From an uncultured Collinsella sp. (lineage in GTDB: Bacteria > Actinomycetota > Coriobacteriia > Coriobacteriales > Coriobacteriaceae): DNA of 60,816 nt. The notes below the pieces were generated by a model that saw only the letters and a program-made list of their open reading frames with translations, did not search any database and was not told where the DNA came from. The stretch is taken from the NCBI GenBank assembly GCA_900540875.1, contig UQHT01000013.1, positions 1-60,816 on the forward strand. Reading direction: 5' to 3'. Each line of letters begins with the position of its first letter. The stretch's first letter is position 1. The position numbers were made by a program, and so were the translations under genes. Below are positions 7,631 through 17,279 of this stretch, piece by piece.

Positions 7631-9769
7631 ATGGAGGTGCTGGTTGTTGGCAACACCGCGTATGTTGACGATGACTTTTGCGCCAAGGCATTCCCCGGGG
7701 ACCACGTTAAGGTTGTAGCCGCCAAGGATGCGCGTCGTGATGAGTCGTCGCCCCATGCCTCGTGGAAAGAGCTGCTCCAGCACTTGGAGCAGGCCTACGA
7801 GTTCGACCGCGTGGTCTACCTGTCTAATTACCTTACCCCGCATACTGATACCGTGGGCGATATCGAGCTTCTGCGTTCGGTCTTTCGTGCGTGCATGGGG
7901 CGCCGGGTTCAGCTGCTGTTTGTAGCCGGGCCCGCGGGTGCTGAGGATACCACCGATGCCGCAGAACAAACGGGCAAAGGCATTATCGCGCACGCAGCCA
8001 ACGACCTGTGCCGCTACTACGCTGCTCGCGAGGGCGTTCAGACCAAGATCCTGCGCGTGCCGTTCCTGTATACCGCGTCTGCTGCGTTGGAGGACCCGTT
8101 TTTGGTGCCGCTGTTCGACGCGTGCTCAACCGGATCGGTCGCTCTGCAGGGCGCGCAGGATACGGCGTTTCCCCTTCTGTGTGCCGAGGAGCTTGCGGTG
8201 CTGATTCGCCGCATCTTTGATAGCTGGGATGCCTCTTTTGAGACGCTCGACGTTGCCGATACCTTCCAGCACACGTCAGGTGAGGTGGGCGAGGCCCTCA
8301 AGGCGCTGTTCCCGGGGCTTGCCGTTGCCTATGGCGATTCTGCTGGCTATGCTCTGCCTGCCAGCGACGTCGCTCGCGTGCGCTATGGCTGGTTTCAGCG
8401 CTACGACTTGCTGCGCGACCTCTCGACCATTCAGGCTCGCTGGGATGCTGGTCGCGCAAAGAAGGTCAACCCCTTGCGCGCCGCCATCGACCGCATTCAA
8501 ATGCGCACGCTGCCTATTAAATGCCTGGAGACGGGCGTTGCCTGGGTTCTGTTCGAGGTGCTGGAGCGTCTATTCTCCCAATCAGCCCAGCTCAATGTGC
8601 TCGATTATCGCCTGCTCTACGTTGTGCTGATCGGCACGCTGTATGGCTTGGACTTTGGCCTGGTTGCGGCGCTGCTGGCGTCGGTGGGTTTGGCCGCGAG
8701 TTACTTTACTCTGTACGGCTATACCTTCCAGGGCCTTTTCTACGAGCCGTCCAACTGGCTGCCGTTTATTGCGTACTTTGTTGTGGGTGCCGTGTGCGGC
8801 TATGTGCAGCTGCGCAACAGCGAGGCCATTAGGGCGGAGCGCGATCAAAACCAGCTCGTGCGCAACCGCAATACGTTTCTTACGCAGCTCTACCACGACG
8901 CGATCGAGGACAAGCGTGCGTACAGGCGCCAGATCGTGGGTCGCCACGACAGCTTTGGCAAGATCTTTGCCGTGACGCAGGAGCTTGACGTGTTCAACCC
9001 ACGCGACATCTATCGCAAGTGCTGCGAGCTTCTGGGCGAGATCCTCGAGAACGATTCGGTGACGATCTACCATGTTTCTGGCGGAGCATTTGCACGCCTG
9101 GTGGCAGCAAGTCCCGCGATTGCCGAAGATGCCGCACGCTCGCTTACGCTTGAGCAGCTTGCGCCCCTTTTAGGCGACGGGGGTCGTTCGAGCCTGTGGG
9201 TGAACCGCGAGCTGACGCCGGGGCTTCCCATGTTTGGATACACAATCGAGCGCGATGGGGCGCCCGCCGTGTTGATCTTTGTGCGTCGCGCGGCCGAAAA
9301 CCAAATGACCCTCTATTACCAAAACCTGTTCCGCATCTTGTGCGGCCTGGTCGAAAGCGCGCTGGGCCGTGCCTTTGACTATGAGGCGGTGGCACAGGAT
9401 AAACGCTGCGTTGACGGCACTTGCGTGCTCAAGCAGGCTGCCTTTGGCCAAGAGCTCGCGGCCGAGCAGGCGCTGGCAGATGGCAAGATGGGCAGCTTTT
9501 TGCTCCTGCGCGTGGTACCGGGCATGGAGGCTGTCGGCGAGCTGGTGGGCGCAATTGGGTCGGCAATCCGCGAGAGCGATGCGGCGGGCTTGGTCGACGG
9601 CGACGTGCTTTACCTGCTTATGCGCCAGGCAAAGGCGTGCGATCTGCCCATTATCCGCGAGCGCCTGAGCGCAAAGCAGATTGCGGTGGAGCCCGTCGAC
9701 GGCGAGGACATCGTGGCGCTGCTGCAACACATTGCTGACACCGGTGACGGTGAGGGGGGTGCCGCTTGA
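7631..9769 (+). CDS. pelD: PelD: c-di-GMP receptor of the Pel exopolysaccharide machine, with N-terminal epimerase-like domain
   Basis: A 712-aa inner-membrane protein. Residues 1 to about 270 resemble an NAD-dependent epimerase/SDR-like domain; its usual glycine motif is not clear. Hydrophobic segments lie near 326-360 and 376-396. A GAF-like region follows (about 445-590), then a degenerate GGDEF domain. There RESD (647-650) sits exactly five residues before DGDVL (656-660), which replaces GGDEF. This is the RxxD inhibitory site of diguanylate cyclases, used by PelD proteins to bind cyclic-di-GMP. So the domain should bind but not make the nucleotide. It heads the eight-gene operon and its stop overlaps pelE by four bases. 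PelD identity rests on architecture and on its PelE, deacetylase, PelF and PelG neighbours. Confidence 0.85.
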   Translation: MEVLVVGNTAYVDDDFCAKAFPGDHVKVVAAKDARRDESSPHASWKELLQHLEQAYEFDRVVYLSNYLTPHTDTVGDIELLRSVFRACMGRRVQLLFVAGPAGAEDTTDAAEQTGKGIIAHAANDLCRYYAAREGVQTKILRVPFLYTASAALEDPFLVPLFDACSTGSVALQGAQDTAFPLLCAEELAVLIRRIFDSWDASFETLDVADTFQHTSGEVGEALKALFPGLAVAYGDSAGYALPASDVARVRYGWFQRYDLLRDLSTIQARWDAGRAKKVNPLRAAIDRIQMRTLPIKCLETGVAWVLFEVLERLFSQSAQLNVLDYRLLYVVLIGTLYGLDFGLVAALLASVGLAASYFTLYGYTFQGLFYEPSNWLPFIAYFVVGAVCGYVQLRNSEAIRAERDQNQLVRNRNTFLTQLYHDAIEDKRAYRRQIVGRHDSFGKIFAVTQELDVFNPRDIYRKCCELLGEILENDSVTIYHVSGGAFARLVAASPAIAEDAARSLTLEQLAPLLGDGGRSSLWVNRELTPGLPMFGYTIERDGAPAVLIFVRRAAENQMTLYYQNLFRILCGLVESALGRAFDYEAVAQDKRCVDGTCVLKQAAFGQELAAEQALADGKMGSFLLLRVVPGMEAVGELVGAIGSAIRESDAAGLVDGDVLYLLMRQAKACDLPIIRERLSAKQIAVEPVDGEDIVALLQHIADTGDGEGGAA

Positions 9770-10671
9770 TCTCGCTTGTCGTTGCCGCCGTCTTGTTGCT
9801 GATTCATGCGCTGGTTTGCCTGATGCTGTGGACGCTCATGAAGTTGGGCCTGCTGCCGGTGCGCGGGCACATGCTGGCTGTAATAGTGCTGGTGCCGCTG
9901 TGGGGCCCGTTGCTGGTGGTCCTGCTATCGGTCCGCAGCGCGGTGTTTGGCGAGGGGCTGAAAGAGTCCGCGCTGGAGTCGCTGCGCTTCAACGACGACC
10001 TGCATCGCAGCATCCTAGTGCACGAACGTGATGCCGATGCAGGCGTAGTGCCGCTCGAGGAGGCGCTCATCGTCAACGACCCGGCAGACCGGCGTCGCCT
10101 AATGCTCTCCATGCTCACCGAGGAGCCCGAAGCGTACCTGGCGCAGCTGCAGGCGGCTAAGCTTAACGATGACGTTGAGGTGGCTCACTATGCCGCGACG
10201 GCGGTGGCGCAGATCTCCAAGGAGTCCGACCTTAAACTGCAGCAGCTGGAGCGTGCCTTTAAGACCGACCCGAGCGCGCAAAACCTCAACGAATACTGCG
10301 ATTTTCTTGGCGAGTATTTGGGCTCGGGCTTGGCCGAGGGGCGCGTGGCTCAGATTCAGCGCCAACAGTACGCGCGCTTGCTCGCGCGTCGCTGCCAGCG
10401 CGAGGACACCCTTGAGCTTCGCATTCGATACGCGACGGCGCTGGCCGATGTCGGACAGATCGACGAGGCGCAGGCCGTGACCGACCAGCTGGTGCTCGAC
10501 GTGCCCGAGGAGCAGGAGGTTTGGATGCTTTGCCTGCGCCTGGCGGTGATGCGCCGCGACGGTGACGAGGTCCACCGCGTGATCGATGCGATTGACAAAC
10601 AGCATGTATACTTGAGCGCCGCCAACCGCGAGGAACTGGCGTTTTGGCGCAACGGAGAGGAGGCCCGATGA
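9766..10671 (+). CDS. pelE: PelE: membrane/TPR component of the Pel machine
   Basis: A 301-aa protein. Two hydrophobic helices occupy roughly residues 1-22 and 28-52. The rest is soluble and alpha-helical with TPR-like spacing of alanine and leucine, matching PelE, which joins PelD in the inner-membrane complex. The start is a TTG that overlaps the pelD stop (TTGA), with GAGGGGGG just upstream, so translation is coupled. Its stop overlaps the next gene as ATGA. The sequence itself is divergent; the call depends on topology, size and position between PelD and the deacetylase. Confidence 0.75.
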   Translation: MISLVVAAVLLLIHALVCLMLWTLMKLGLLPVRGHMLAVIVLVPLWGPLLVVLLSVRSAVFGEGLKESALESLRFNDDLHRSILVHERDADAGVVPLEEALIVNDPADRRRLMLSMLTEEPEAYLAQLQAAKLNDDVEVAHYAATAVAQISKESDLKLQQLERAFKTDPSAQNLNEYCDFLGEYLGSGLAEGRVAQIQRQQYARLLARRCQREDTLELRIRYATALADVGQIDEAQAVTDQLVLDVPEEQEVWMLCLRLAVMRRDGDEVHRVIDAIDKQHVYLSAANREELAFWRNGEEAR

Positions 10672-12548
10672 GCGTGGTACAGCATATCCGCGACCGTGCG
10701 GGCCATTTTCGCTGGATGGGGCTGCTTGTGGTGTGGGCGGTCTTTATTGCCATGGCGGCCGTGCTGCTGGTGGAGCGCGCCGGCGTACAGTACAGTGCGG
10801 GCCAGCATAAGCTGGGGATGCTTGCCGCCAACGATGCGGTGCCGGCTTCCTCGGCAATATTTGGCCAAAAGCCCACGTGCCTGGTCATTACCGATTCCGA
10901 TCAAGCTGGCGTCGAGGACGTAAAGGAGCAGTTCGACCAGATTCTGCTCGACATGAAGATCGCGCACCGCGACGTGGACCTTGCCCTGGACGGCGCGGAT
11001 GCCATTCCCTCGCTGACCTCCTACGATCGCGTGATTTTGCTCATGCCGTCGCTCGATGGGCTCGGTACGCACCTGAGCGACATTATGAGTTGGGTGAGTG
11101 CCGGCGGTTCGCTTATGCTCGCCATGCCTCCGGATAACTCGGGCTATCTGCAAGTGATTGCTCCCAAGCTTGGCATTGAATCTGCCGGATATGACTATGT
11201 AAAAGCCGAAAGCATTGTGCCGAGCGAGGACTTTATGCTGGGCGGGGGAGAGCGCTACGGGCTCTCGGACCCCTTTGATTCGTCGCTTTCGGTTTCGCTG
11301 CGCGAGACGGCTCGTGTGTGGGCTAAGACCGGCGATGCGGGCGCCCCGCTCATTTGGTCGAATGACTGCGGTAGCGGTCGCACCGTGGTGTGCAATATCG
11401 GTATCTATGACAAGGTCATGCGCGGTTTTTACGCCGCGGCGATCAGCCTTCTGGGCGATGCCACGGCCTATCCGGTCATCAACAGCGCCGTCTTCTATCT
11501 GGACGACTTTCCCAGCCCCGTGCCCTCGGGCGACGGCACCTACATCAAGCGCGACTACGGGCTTTCTATCGCCGACTTTTATGCCAAGGTCTGGTGGCCC
11601 GATCTGCAAAAGCTCGCGCAAAAATATGGCGTTCGCTTTACCGGCGTGATGATCGAAAACTACGAGGACGCGGTCAACCAGACCGAGCCCGCGCGCCAGG
11701 CCGATACCACGCAGTTCCGCTACTTTGGCGGCATGCTGCTGCAGATGGGCGGAGAGCTGGGTTTCCACGGCTACAACCATCAGCCGCTGGCGCTCTGGGA
11801 TACCGACTATGGCACACTGTACGACTACAAGACGTGGAAGAACAAGGAGACGCTCGTCGCATCGCTCAACGAGCTTATAGCCTTCCAGGACGAGGTACTG
11901 CCCAACGCGCACGGCTCGGTCTATGTGCCACCGTCGAATATCCTTTCGGCCCGTGCGCGCAAGCTTATTGGCACCGACGTTCCGCGCATTAAGACCATCG
12001 CCAGTACGTATTTTGAGGATGGCACCGACCTGCCGTACGTGCAGGAGTTTGGCGTGGCGAGCGATGGCATTGTGGAGCAGCCGCGCATTGTCTCGGGCGG
12101 CATGGTCGACGATTCCTACATGCGCCTGGCTGCCGTGTCCGAGCTCAACATGCACTACGTGAGCACGCACTTTATGCATCCGGACGACCTACTGGATCCC
12201 GATCGCGGCGCCAAGGAGGGCTGGGAGGTCTACAAGGGCGGCCTGACTGACTACCTGGACTGGCTTGCCAAGTTCGCGCCCGACCTGCGGCGCCAGACCG
12301 GTTCGGAATGCTCGGGCGCCATCCAGCGCTTTTCGTCCGTGACGGTGAGCGTGGATACCAGCGCGGATTCCTGGACGCTCAGCCTGGGCAATTTCCACGA
12401 CGAGGCTTGGCTCATGCTCCGCGCCAACAACGGCGAGCCGGGTGCAGTCACGGGTGGCGAGATTACGCATCTGACGGGCGATCTGTACCTGGTTAAAGCC
12501 ACGGACAAGACGGTGACCATTGCACGCAAGGAGGGTGGCGACAAATGA
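10668..12548 (+). CDS. pelA: PelA-type polysaccharide deacetylase (Gram-positive PelA-DA form)
   Basis: A 626-aa protein with one N-terminal membrane anchor (about residues 17-38), so the rest should lie outside the cell. The carbohydrate-deacetylase part shows FYLDDFPSP with the metal-site pair D279/D280, HGYNH (H367 and H371, the H-x3-H metal ligands) and a VYVPPSN loop. It should remove acetyl groups from the GalNAc-rich polymer, making it cationic. The glycoside-hydrolase domain of Pseudomonas PelA is absent, as known for Gram-positive pelDEA(DA)FG loci. The ATG at 10668 overlaps the pelE stop and has GGAGAGGAGG upstream. An ATG 24 bases earlier has no such site. Confidence 0.85.
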   Translation: MSVVQHIRDRAGHFRWMGLLVVWAVFIAMAAVLLVERAGVQYSAGQHKLGMLAANDAVPASSAIFGQKPTCLVITDSDQAGVEDVKEQFDQILLDMKIAHRDVDLALDGADAIPSLTSYDRVILLMPSLDGLGTHLSDIMSWVSAGGSLMLAMPPDNSGYLQVIAPKLGIESAGYDYVKAESIVPSEDFMLGGGERYGLSDPFDSSLSVSLRETARVWAKTGDAGAPLIWSNDCGSGRTVVCNIGIYDKVMRGFYAAAISLLGDATAYPVINSAVFYLDDFPSPVPSGDGTYIKRDYGLSIADFYAKVWWPDLQKLAQKYGVRFTGVMIENYEDAVNQTEPARQADTTQFRYFGGMLLQMGGELGFHGYNHQPLALWDTDYGTLYDYKTWKNKETLVASLNELIAFQDEVLPNAHGSVYVPPSNILSARARKLIGTDVPRIKTIASTYFEDGTDLPYVQEFGVASDGIVEQPRIVSGGMVDDSYMRLAAVSELNMHYVSTHFMHPDDLLDPDRGAKEGWEVYKGGLTDYLDWLAKFAPDLRRQTGSECSGAIQRFSSVTVSVDTSADSWTLSLGNFHDEAWLMLRANNGEPGAVTGGEITHLTGDLYLVKATDKTVTIARKEGGDK

Positions 12549-13972
12549 GAATCTGTTTGGTACTCGAGGGTTGCTACCCCTATGTGCACGGCGGCGTGTC
12601 CACCTGGATGCATGGCTATATCCAGGCCATGCCCGAGCACGAGTTTGTGCTGTGGGTGATTGGCGCGCATGCTGTCGACCGCGGCAAGTTTGTCTACGAG
12701 CTGCCCGGCAACGTGGTCGAGGTACACGAGGTGTTTCTGGACGACGCCCTGCGGCTTTCGGGCGAGCAAGAAGAGGCCGACTTTAACGCCCGCGAGCGCG
12801 AGGCGCTGCGCCGCCTGGTGTCGCTTTCTAATCCGGACTGGGACGTGCTATTCGATATCTTCCAGCGCCGTCGCGTGCATCCGCTCTCGTTTTTGCAGAG
12901 CCGCGCCTTTATGGATATCTTTCGCGACGTGTGCCTGGCCGAGTACCCATACACGCCCTTTGCCGATGCATTCCACACCATGCGCTCCATGCTGCTGCCC
13001 GTGCTCTACCTTCTGGGCAGCGAGGTGCCGGTGGCCGATGTGTACCACGCCATCTCGACCGGCTACGGCGGCCTGCTCGCCTGTCTGGGCTCAAGCGTTC
13101 ACCAGGCTCCGGTGCTGCTGACCGAGCACGGCATTTATACCCGCGAGCGCGAGGAAGAGATCATTCGCGCCGACTGGGTGGTGCCTTCGTTTAAGGACCG
13201 CTGGATTCGCTTTTTCTACCTGCTTTCGGAGGAGATCTACCGCCGCGCCTTCCGCGTGACGAGCTTGTTCCATAACGCCCGCAAGACGCAGATCGATATG
13301 GGCTGCGATGCGGACAAATGTCTGGTCATCCCCAACGGCATCCAGTTCGATCGCTTTAAGGACATTCCCTTAAAGCCCGATGACGGCTGGGTGGACATTG
13401 GCGCGGTGGTGCGCCTGGCGCCCATCAAGGACGTTAAGACCATGATCTATGCCTTCTTTGAGCTGCACGAGCGCCTGCCCAAGGTGCGCCTGCACATTAT
13501 GGGCGGCGTGGACGACGAGGAGTACGGCGCCGAGTGCCACGCGCTGGTCGATACCCTGGGCGTGAGCGACCTGATCTTTACCGGCCGCGTCAACGTGGTC
13601 GAGTACATGGAAAAGCTCGACTTTACCATTTTGACGAGCATCTCCGAAGGTCAGCCGCTCAGCGTGCTGGAGTCGCTTGCCGCGTGTCGTCCCTGCGTGA
13701 CGACCGAGGTGGGCTGCTGCCGTGAGTTGCTCGAAGGCGCTCCGGGCGATGACTTTGGCGTGGCAGGTTTTGTGACGCCGCCTATGTATCGCAAGGGCTT
13801 GGCCGATGCCATGGAGCGCATGTGCAAAAGCCGCGCCCGCCGCATTGAGATGGGGGAGCGCGGCCAGCGTCGCGTTGCCACGTACTTTTTGCACGAGCAG
13901 ATGCTCGCCAACTATCGCGCGCTGTACGACGAGACGGCGCGTGCGTTTGACCTGCCCAGAGAGGGGGAGTAG
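12545..13972 (+). CDS. pelF: PelF: cytoplasmic glycosyltransferase (GT4) of Pel synthesis
   Basis: A 475-aa GT-B glycosyltransferase. The N-terminus LEGCYPYVHGGVSTWMH is very typical of PelF. Also visible are LLTEHGIYTREREEEII, the central VIPNGIQFDRF and the family-4 E-x7-E pattern in SEGQPLSVLESLAACRP. PelF uses UDP-sugars to extend the polymer, which PelG exports. The ATG overlaps the deacetylase stop by four bases, so expression is coupled. All expected motifs are present and length is normal. Confidence 0.93.
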   Translation: MRICLVLEGCYPYVHGGVSTWMHGYIQAMPEHEFVLWVIGAHAVDRGKFVYELPGNVVEVHEVFLDDALRLSGEQEEADFNAREREALRRLVSLSNPDWDVLFDIFQRRRVHPLSFLQSRAFMDIFRDVCLAEYPYTPFADAFHTMRSMLLPVLYLLGSEVPVADVYHAISTGYGGLLACLGSSVHQAPVLLTEHGIYTREREEEIIRADWVVPSFKDRWIRFFYLLSEEIYRRAFRVTSLFHNARKTQIDMGCDADKCLVIPNGIQFDRFKDIPLKPDDGWVDIGAVVRLAPIKDVKTMIYAFFELHERLPKVRLHIMGGVDDEEYGAECHALVDTLGVSDLIFTGRVNVVEYMEKLDFTILTSISEGQPLSVLESLAACRPCVTTEVGCCRELLEGAPGDDFGVAGFVTPPMYRKGLADAMERMCKSRARRIEMGERGQRRVATYFLHEQMLANYRALYDETARAFDLPREGE

Positions 13973-13975
13973 CCG

Positions 13976-15520
13976 GTGGCCGGAATCGGTTTTGAGCTCA
14001 AACGCCTGTTTAGGCGCAAGGGTCTGTTTGCTACGATGCGCGCCTATGGCTACGCCGGCATTGTGTGCACGGGCCCCATGCTGCTTGGCGTGCTGCTCCA
14101 GGTGGGTATCTTGGTGCTGTGCGGTCTGTGGGGTGTGGGCCGCGCCAACCAGGATCTGCTGGTGTGCATGGTGACCTATACGCTGCTGGCGTCGCTTACG
14201 CTCACATGCTTTTTTTCCATGCCCGTCACGCGCTTTTTGGCCGACATGCTCTTTGCCGAGCGCGAGGATGAGATCATGCCTTCGTTTTGGGGATCTAATG
14301 CCATCATGCTCGTTGCGGGCACGGTGCTCTACGGCGTCTTTTTGCTGTTCTCGGGCGCCACGCTGCTGCAGGGGCTGCTGTGCCTGTGGCTTTTCAACAT
14401 TATGATCGTCAACTGGAACGGTATGAGTTACCTCACGGCCATCAAGGATTACCGCGGTATCCTGTGTAGCTTTGCGGCTGCCATTGGTGTGGCATGCCTG
14501 TGCGCCCTGACCGCGCTGGCGCTGGGGCTGCCGCCGGTCGAGGGCCTGTTGGCTTCAATCGCCCTAGGCTACGGCGTCATGCTCGCCTGGGATGTGGTAC
14601 TGCTGTACCGGTATTTTCCACGGAGTGACCGGAGTCCCTGGCGTTTTTTGCGCTGGCTCGACCAATTTATGCCGCTTGCGCTTACGGGGCTGTTTACCAA
14701 CTTGGGGCTTTTCGCACACCTGGTTATTATCTGGGCGGGCCCTATTGGCGTGCAGATCAAAGGCCTGTTTTACGGGGCTCCTTACCATGACGTGCCGGCA
14801 CTCATTGCGTTTTTGACCACACTCGTCACGACCGTCAACTTTGTGGTGTCGGTCGAGGTCAATTTCTATCCGCGCTACCGTGACTACTACAGCCTGTTTA
14901 ACGACGGCGGCGTGGTGGGCGATATTGTGGTGGCCGAGGAGGAGATGCTTTCCACGCTCAACAGCGAACTGCGCTTTTGTGCGCTCAAGCAGCTGTTTGT
15001 GACCGCGGCGGTCATTTCGCTCGAGACCACAGTGCTCTCGGCCCTGCCGCTGGGCTTTAACAATCTTATGCACGGGTATTTTCGCACGTTATGCGTAGGC
15101 TACGGCCTGTATGCCGTGGGCAACACAATCCTGCTGATCTTGCTGTACTTTACCGACTACAAGGGAGCCGTTCTGGCCTCGGGCCTGTTTGCCGGTGTGG
15201 CAGGGCTGGCGACCGCCGTGTCGTTGCTTTTGCCGCAGCAGTTTTACGGCTTTGGCTTTTTGTTGGGTGCGGTGGTGTTTTTTATCGTGGCGCTGCTGCG
15301 GCTCGATACCTATTCCGCCAACTTACCGTATCGTATCCTGAGTCAGCAGCCCATTGTGGCGACCGACAAAACGGGTCGTTTTACACAGCTGGGCCGCTTG
15401 CTCGACCGTGCCGAGCAGCGCTATGAGGAAGGCCGCCGCAAGGGCGTGCCGCACGGCGCGTTTCAGCGCGCAGTAGTTCGCGTGTATCGCAACCATTGGG
15501 GAGGTTCTGATGATCGATAA
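13976..15520 (+). CDS. pelG: PelG: polysaccharide exporter (MOP superfamily membrane protein)
   Basis: A 514-aa polytopic membrane protein with about twelve hydrophobic segments. The start MAGIGFELKRLFRRKGL is characteristic of PelG. It is thought to move the Pel polymer across the membrane together with PelF and PelDE. The GTG start lies three bases after the pelF stop and has a GGGGGAG site. The C-terminus overlaps the CotH gene by 11 bases, which ties the following three genes to the Pel transcript. No PelB or PelC outer-membrane components are found, as expected for a cell without an outer membrane. Confidence 0.93.
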   Translation: MAGIGFELKRLFRRKGLFATMRAYGYAGIVCTGPMLLGVLLQVGILVLCGLWGVGRANQDLLVCMVTYTLLASLTLTCFFSMPVTRFLADMLFAEREDEIMPSFWGSNAIMLVAGTVLYGVFLLFSGATLLQGLLCLWLFNIMIVNWNGMSYLTAIKDYRGILCSFAAAIGVACLCALTALALGLPPVEGLLASIALGYGVMLAWDVVLLYRYFPRSDRSPWRFLRWLDQFMPLALTGLFTNLGLFAHLVIIWAGPIGVQIKGLFYGAPYHDVPALIAFLTTLVTTVNFVVSVEVNFYPRYRDYYSLFNDGGVVGDIVVAEEEMLSTLNSELRFCALKQLFVTAAVISLETTVLSALPLGFNNLMHGYFRTLCVGYGLYAVGNTILLILLYFTDYKGAVLASGLFAGVAGLATAVSLLLPQQFYGFGFLLGAVVFFIVALLRLDTYSANLPYRILSQQPIVATDKTGRFTQLGRLLDRAEQRYEEGRRKGVPHGAFQRAVVRVYRNHWGGSDDR

Positions 15521-17279
15521 GTTGATGTCTCGCCGCTGTCTGATCGAGGCAGCTGCCGGCGCGCTGCTGCTTTCGGGCTGCTCATCTCAGGACGAATCCT
15601 CGACCAAAAAAGTCAAAAAGCAGGGCAAGATTAAAAAGGCCGAGGCCTCCGACCAGTCCAAGCATCTGCGCGATAAGGACGAGCTGTACGAGGTCTATGA
15701 TGACTCGGGCATTGTGACCATGTATCTGACGGTCTCTCGCGGCAACAGCTCCGAGAACACGGACCATAGCTGGGCCGAGATCAACACGTACTCGGTGTAT
15801 GACTATGCCGACATGGGCGTGACGCGCTATCAGGTTATGGGCCTGCTGCAGGCGGGCGACGAAGACGGCCCGGTGGCCGGCGAGGTTGGCTATGGCGAGG
15901 AAGCGCCCAATGCCACCGTGCAGGTGCGCGGCCAGACATCGAGCTCCTACACGCAAAAGAATTACAAGGTGGAGCTCAAAAAGGGCAAGGGCACCTGGCG
16001 CCAACAGCGCGCGATTGCGCTCAACAAGCACATGGGCGAGGGCATGCGTTTTCGCAATAAGATGGCCTATGATCTTATCCGCGGGATTCCCCAGATGATG
16101 GGTCTGCGCACGCAGTTTGTGCATCTTTGGGTGTGCGACCAGACCGAGAAACCTGACGACACCTTTGAGGACTATGGCCTATTTACGCAGGTGGAGCAGC
16201 TCAACAAAACGGCGCTCAAGGCACATGGCCTGGATAAGAACGGGCATCTGTACAAGGTGAACAGCTTCGATTTCCACCGCTACGAGGACACCATAAAACT
16301 TGCCGACGACCCCGACTACAACCAGGCTAATTTTGAGGGCATGCTCGAGATCAAAGGCGACTCGGACCACACCAAGCTCATCGAGATGCTCGAGGCGCTC
16401 AACGACGATTCGCAAAAGATTGACGATGTGCTCGACACCTACTTTGATACCGAGAACCTGGTCTATTGGCTGGCGTTTCAGATCCTTACGGGCAATTGCG
16501 ACACGCAGAACCGTAACTGCTATCTGTACAGTCCGCTCAACTCCAAGGTCTGGTACATCCTGGATTGGGATAACGACGGCATGCTGCGCAAGCTTGAGCT
16601 GAGCCTGAAGGAGTTCTCGGATTATGCGAGCTGGGAGCGCGGCGTGAGCAACTACTGGGGCAACGTGCTATTCAATCGTGCGCTGCGCAGCAAATCGTTC
16701 CGCAGTGAGCTCGACCGCGCCGTAAAGGACTTGCGCACGTATTTGACCGAGGCACGCCTGGCCAAGATGATTAAACATTATCGCGAGGTTACCGAACCCT
16801 TGGTTTTTGCCTCGCCCGATATCGACAATTTGCCTGTCACCAAGGACCAATACGAGCAGATCGCCGCGGCGATTCCCTCCGAGATCGAGGAGAATTATCA
16901 GAGCTTTCGCGAGAGCTATAAAAAGCCCATGCCGTTCTACATTGGCGTGCCGCAGATCGATAACGGTAAGCTGCGCGTGAATTGGGACGCGTCGTACGAC
17001 TTTAAGGCGCGTGACATTCGCTATACCGTGGAGCTTGCGCGCGACTATGCCATCAACGACGTGCTTTTTAAGGCCGAGGACGTGCTGCTGCCCGAGGTGA
17101 CCTGCGATGCGCCCGATGCCGGCCAGTATTTTGTGCGCGTGCGTGCTGCCAACTCCGACGGCTATACGCAAGATGCGTTTGACTACTATGTGACCGACGA
17201 TGGCAAACAGTACGGCATGAAGTGTTTTTACGTGCAAGACGGCGGTAAGGTCGTGGAGGACACGTATGAGGAGGGCTAG
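15510..17279 (+). CDS. CotH-kinase family lipoprotein in the Pel operon
   Basis: A 589-aa protein. The N-terminus MSRRCLIEAAAGALLLSGC has a lipobox (LSGC, C24) and a Tat-like twin arginine, so it should be exported and lipid-anchored. A lysine/serine-rich linker follows. The CotH kinase-like part has GNCDTQNRN (from N329) and the metal-binding ILDWDNDG (D352, D354, D356), the two hallmark blocks of the family. Known CotH phosphorylates spore-coat proteins; other members are secreted. A C-terminal fibronectin-type-III-like segment (about 470-560) is suggested by alternating beta patterns. GGGGAGG precedes the ATG, which lies inside the end of pelG. An ATP source outside the cell is unexplained, so the substrate is open. 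Confidence 0.85.
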   Translation: MIDKLMSRRCLIEAAAGALLLSGCSSQDESSTKKVKKQGKIKKAEASDQSKHLRDKDELYEVYDDSGIVTMYLTVSRGNSSENTDHSWAEINTYSVYDYADMGVTRYQVMGLLQAGDEDGPVAGEVGYGEEAPNATVQVRGQTSSSYTQKNYKVELKKGKGTWRQQRAIALNKHMGEGMRFRNKMAYDLIRGIPQMMGLRTQFVHLWVCDQTEKPDDTFEDYGLFTQVEQLNKTALKAHGLDKNGHLYKVNSFDFHRYEDTIKLADDPDYNQANFEGMLEIKGDSDHTKLIEMLEALNDDSQKIDDVLDTYFDTENLVYWLAFQILTGNCDTQNRNCYLYSPLNSKVWYILDWDNDGMLRKLELSLKEFSDYASWERGVSNYWGNVLFNRALRSKSFRSELDRAVKDLRTYLTEARLAKMIKHYREVTEPLVFASPDIDNLPVTKDQYEQIAAAIPSEIEENYQSFRESYKKPMPFYIGVPQIDNGKLRVNWDASYDFKARDIRYTVELARDYAINDVLFKAEDVLLPEVTCDAPDAGQYFVRVRAANSDGYTQDAFDYYVTDDGKQYGMKCFYVQDGGKVVEDTYEEG

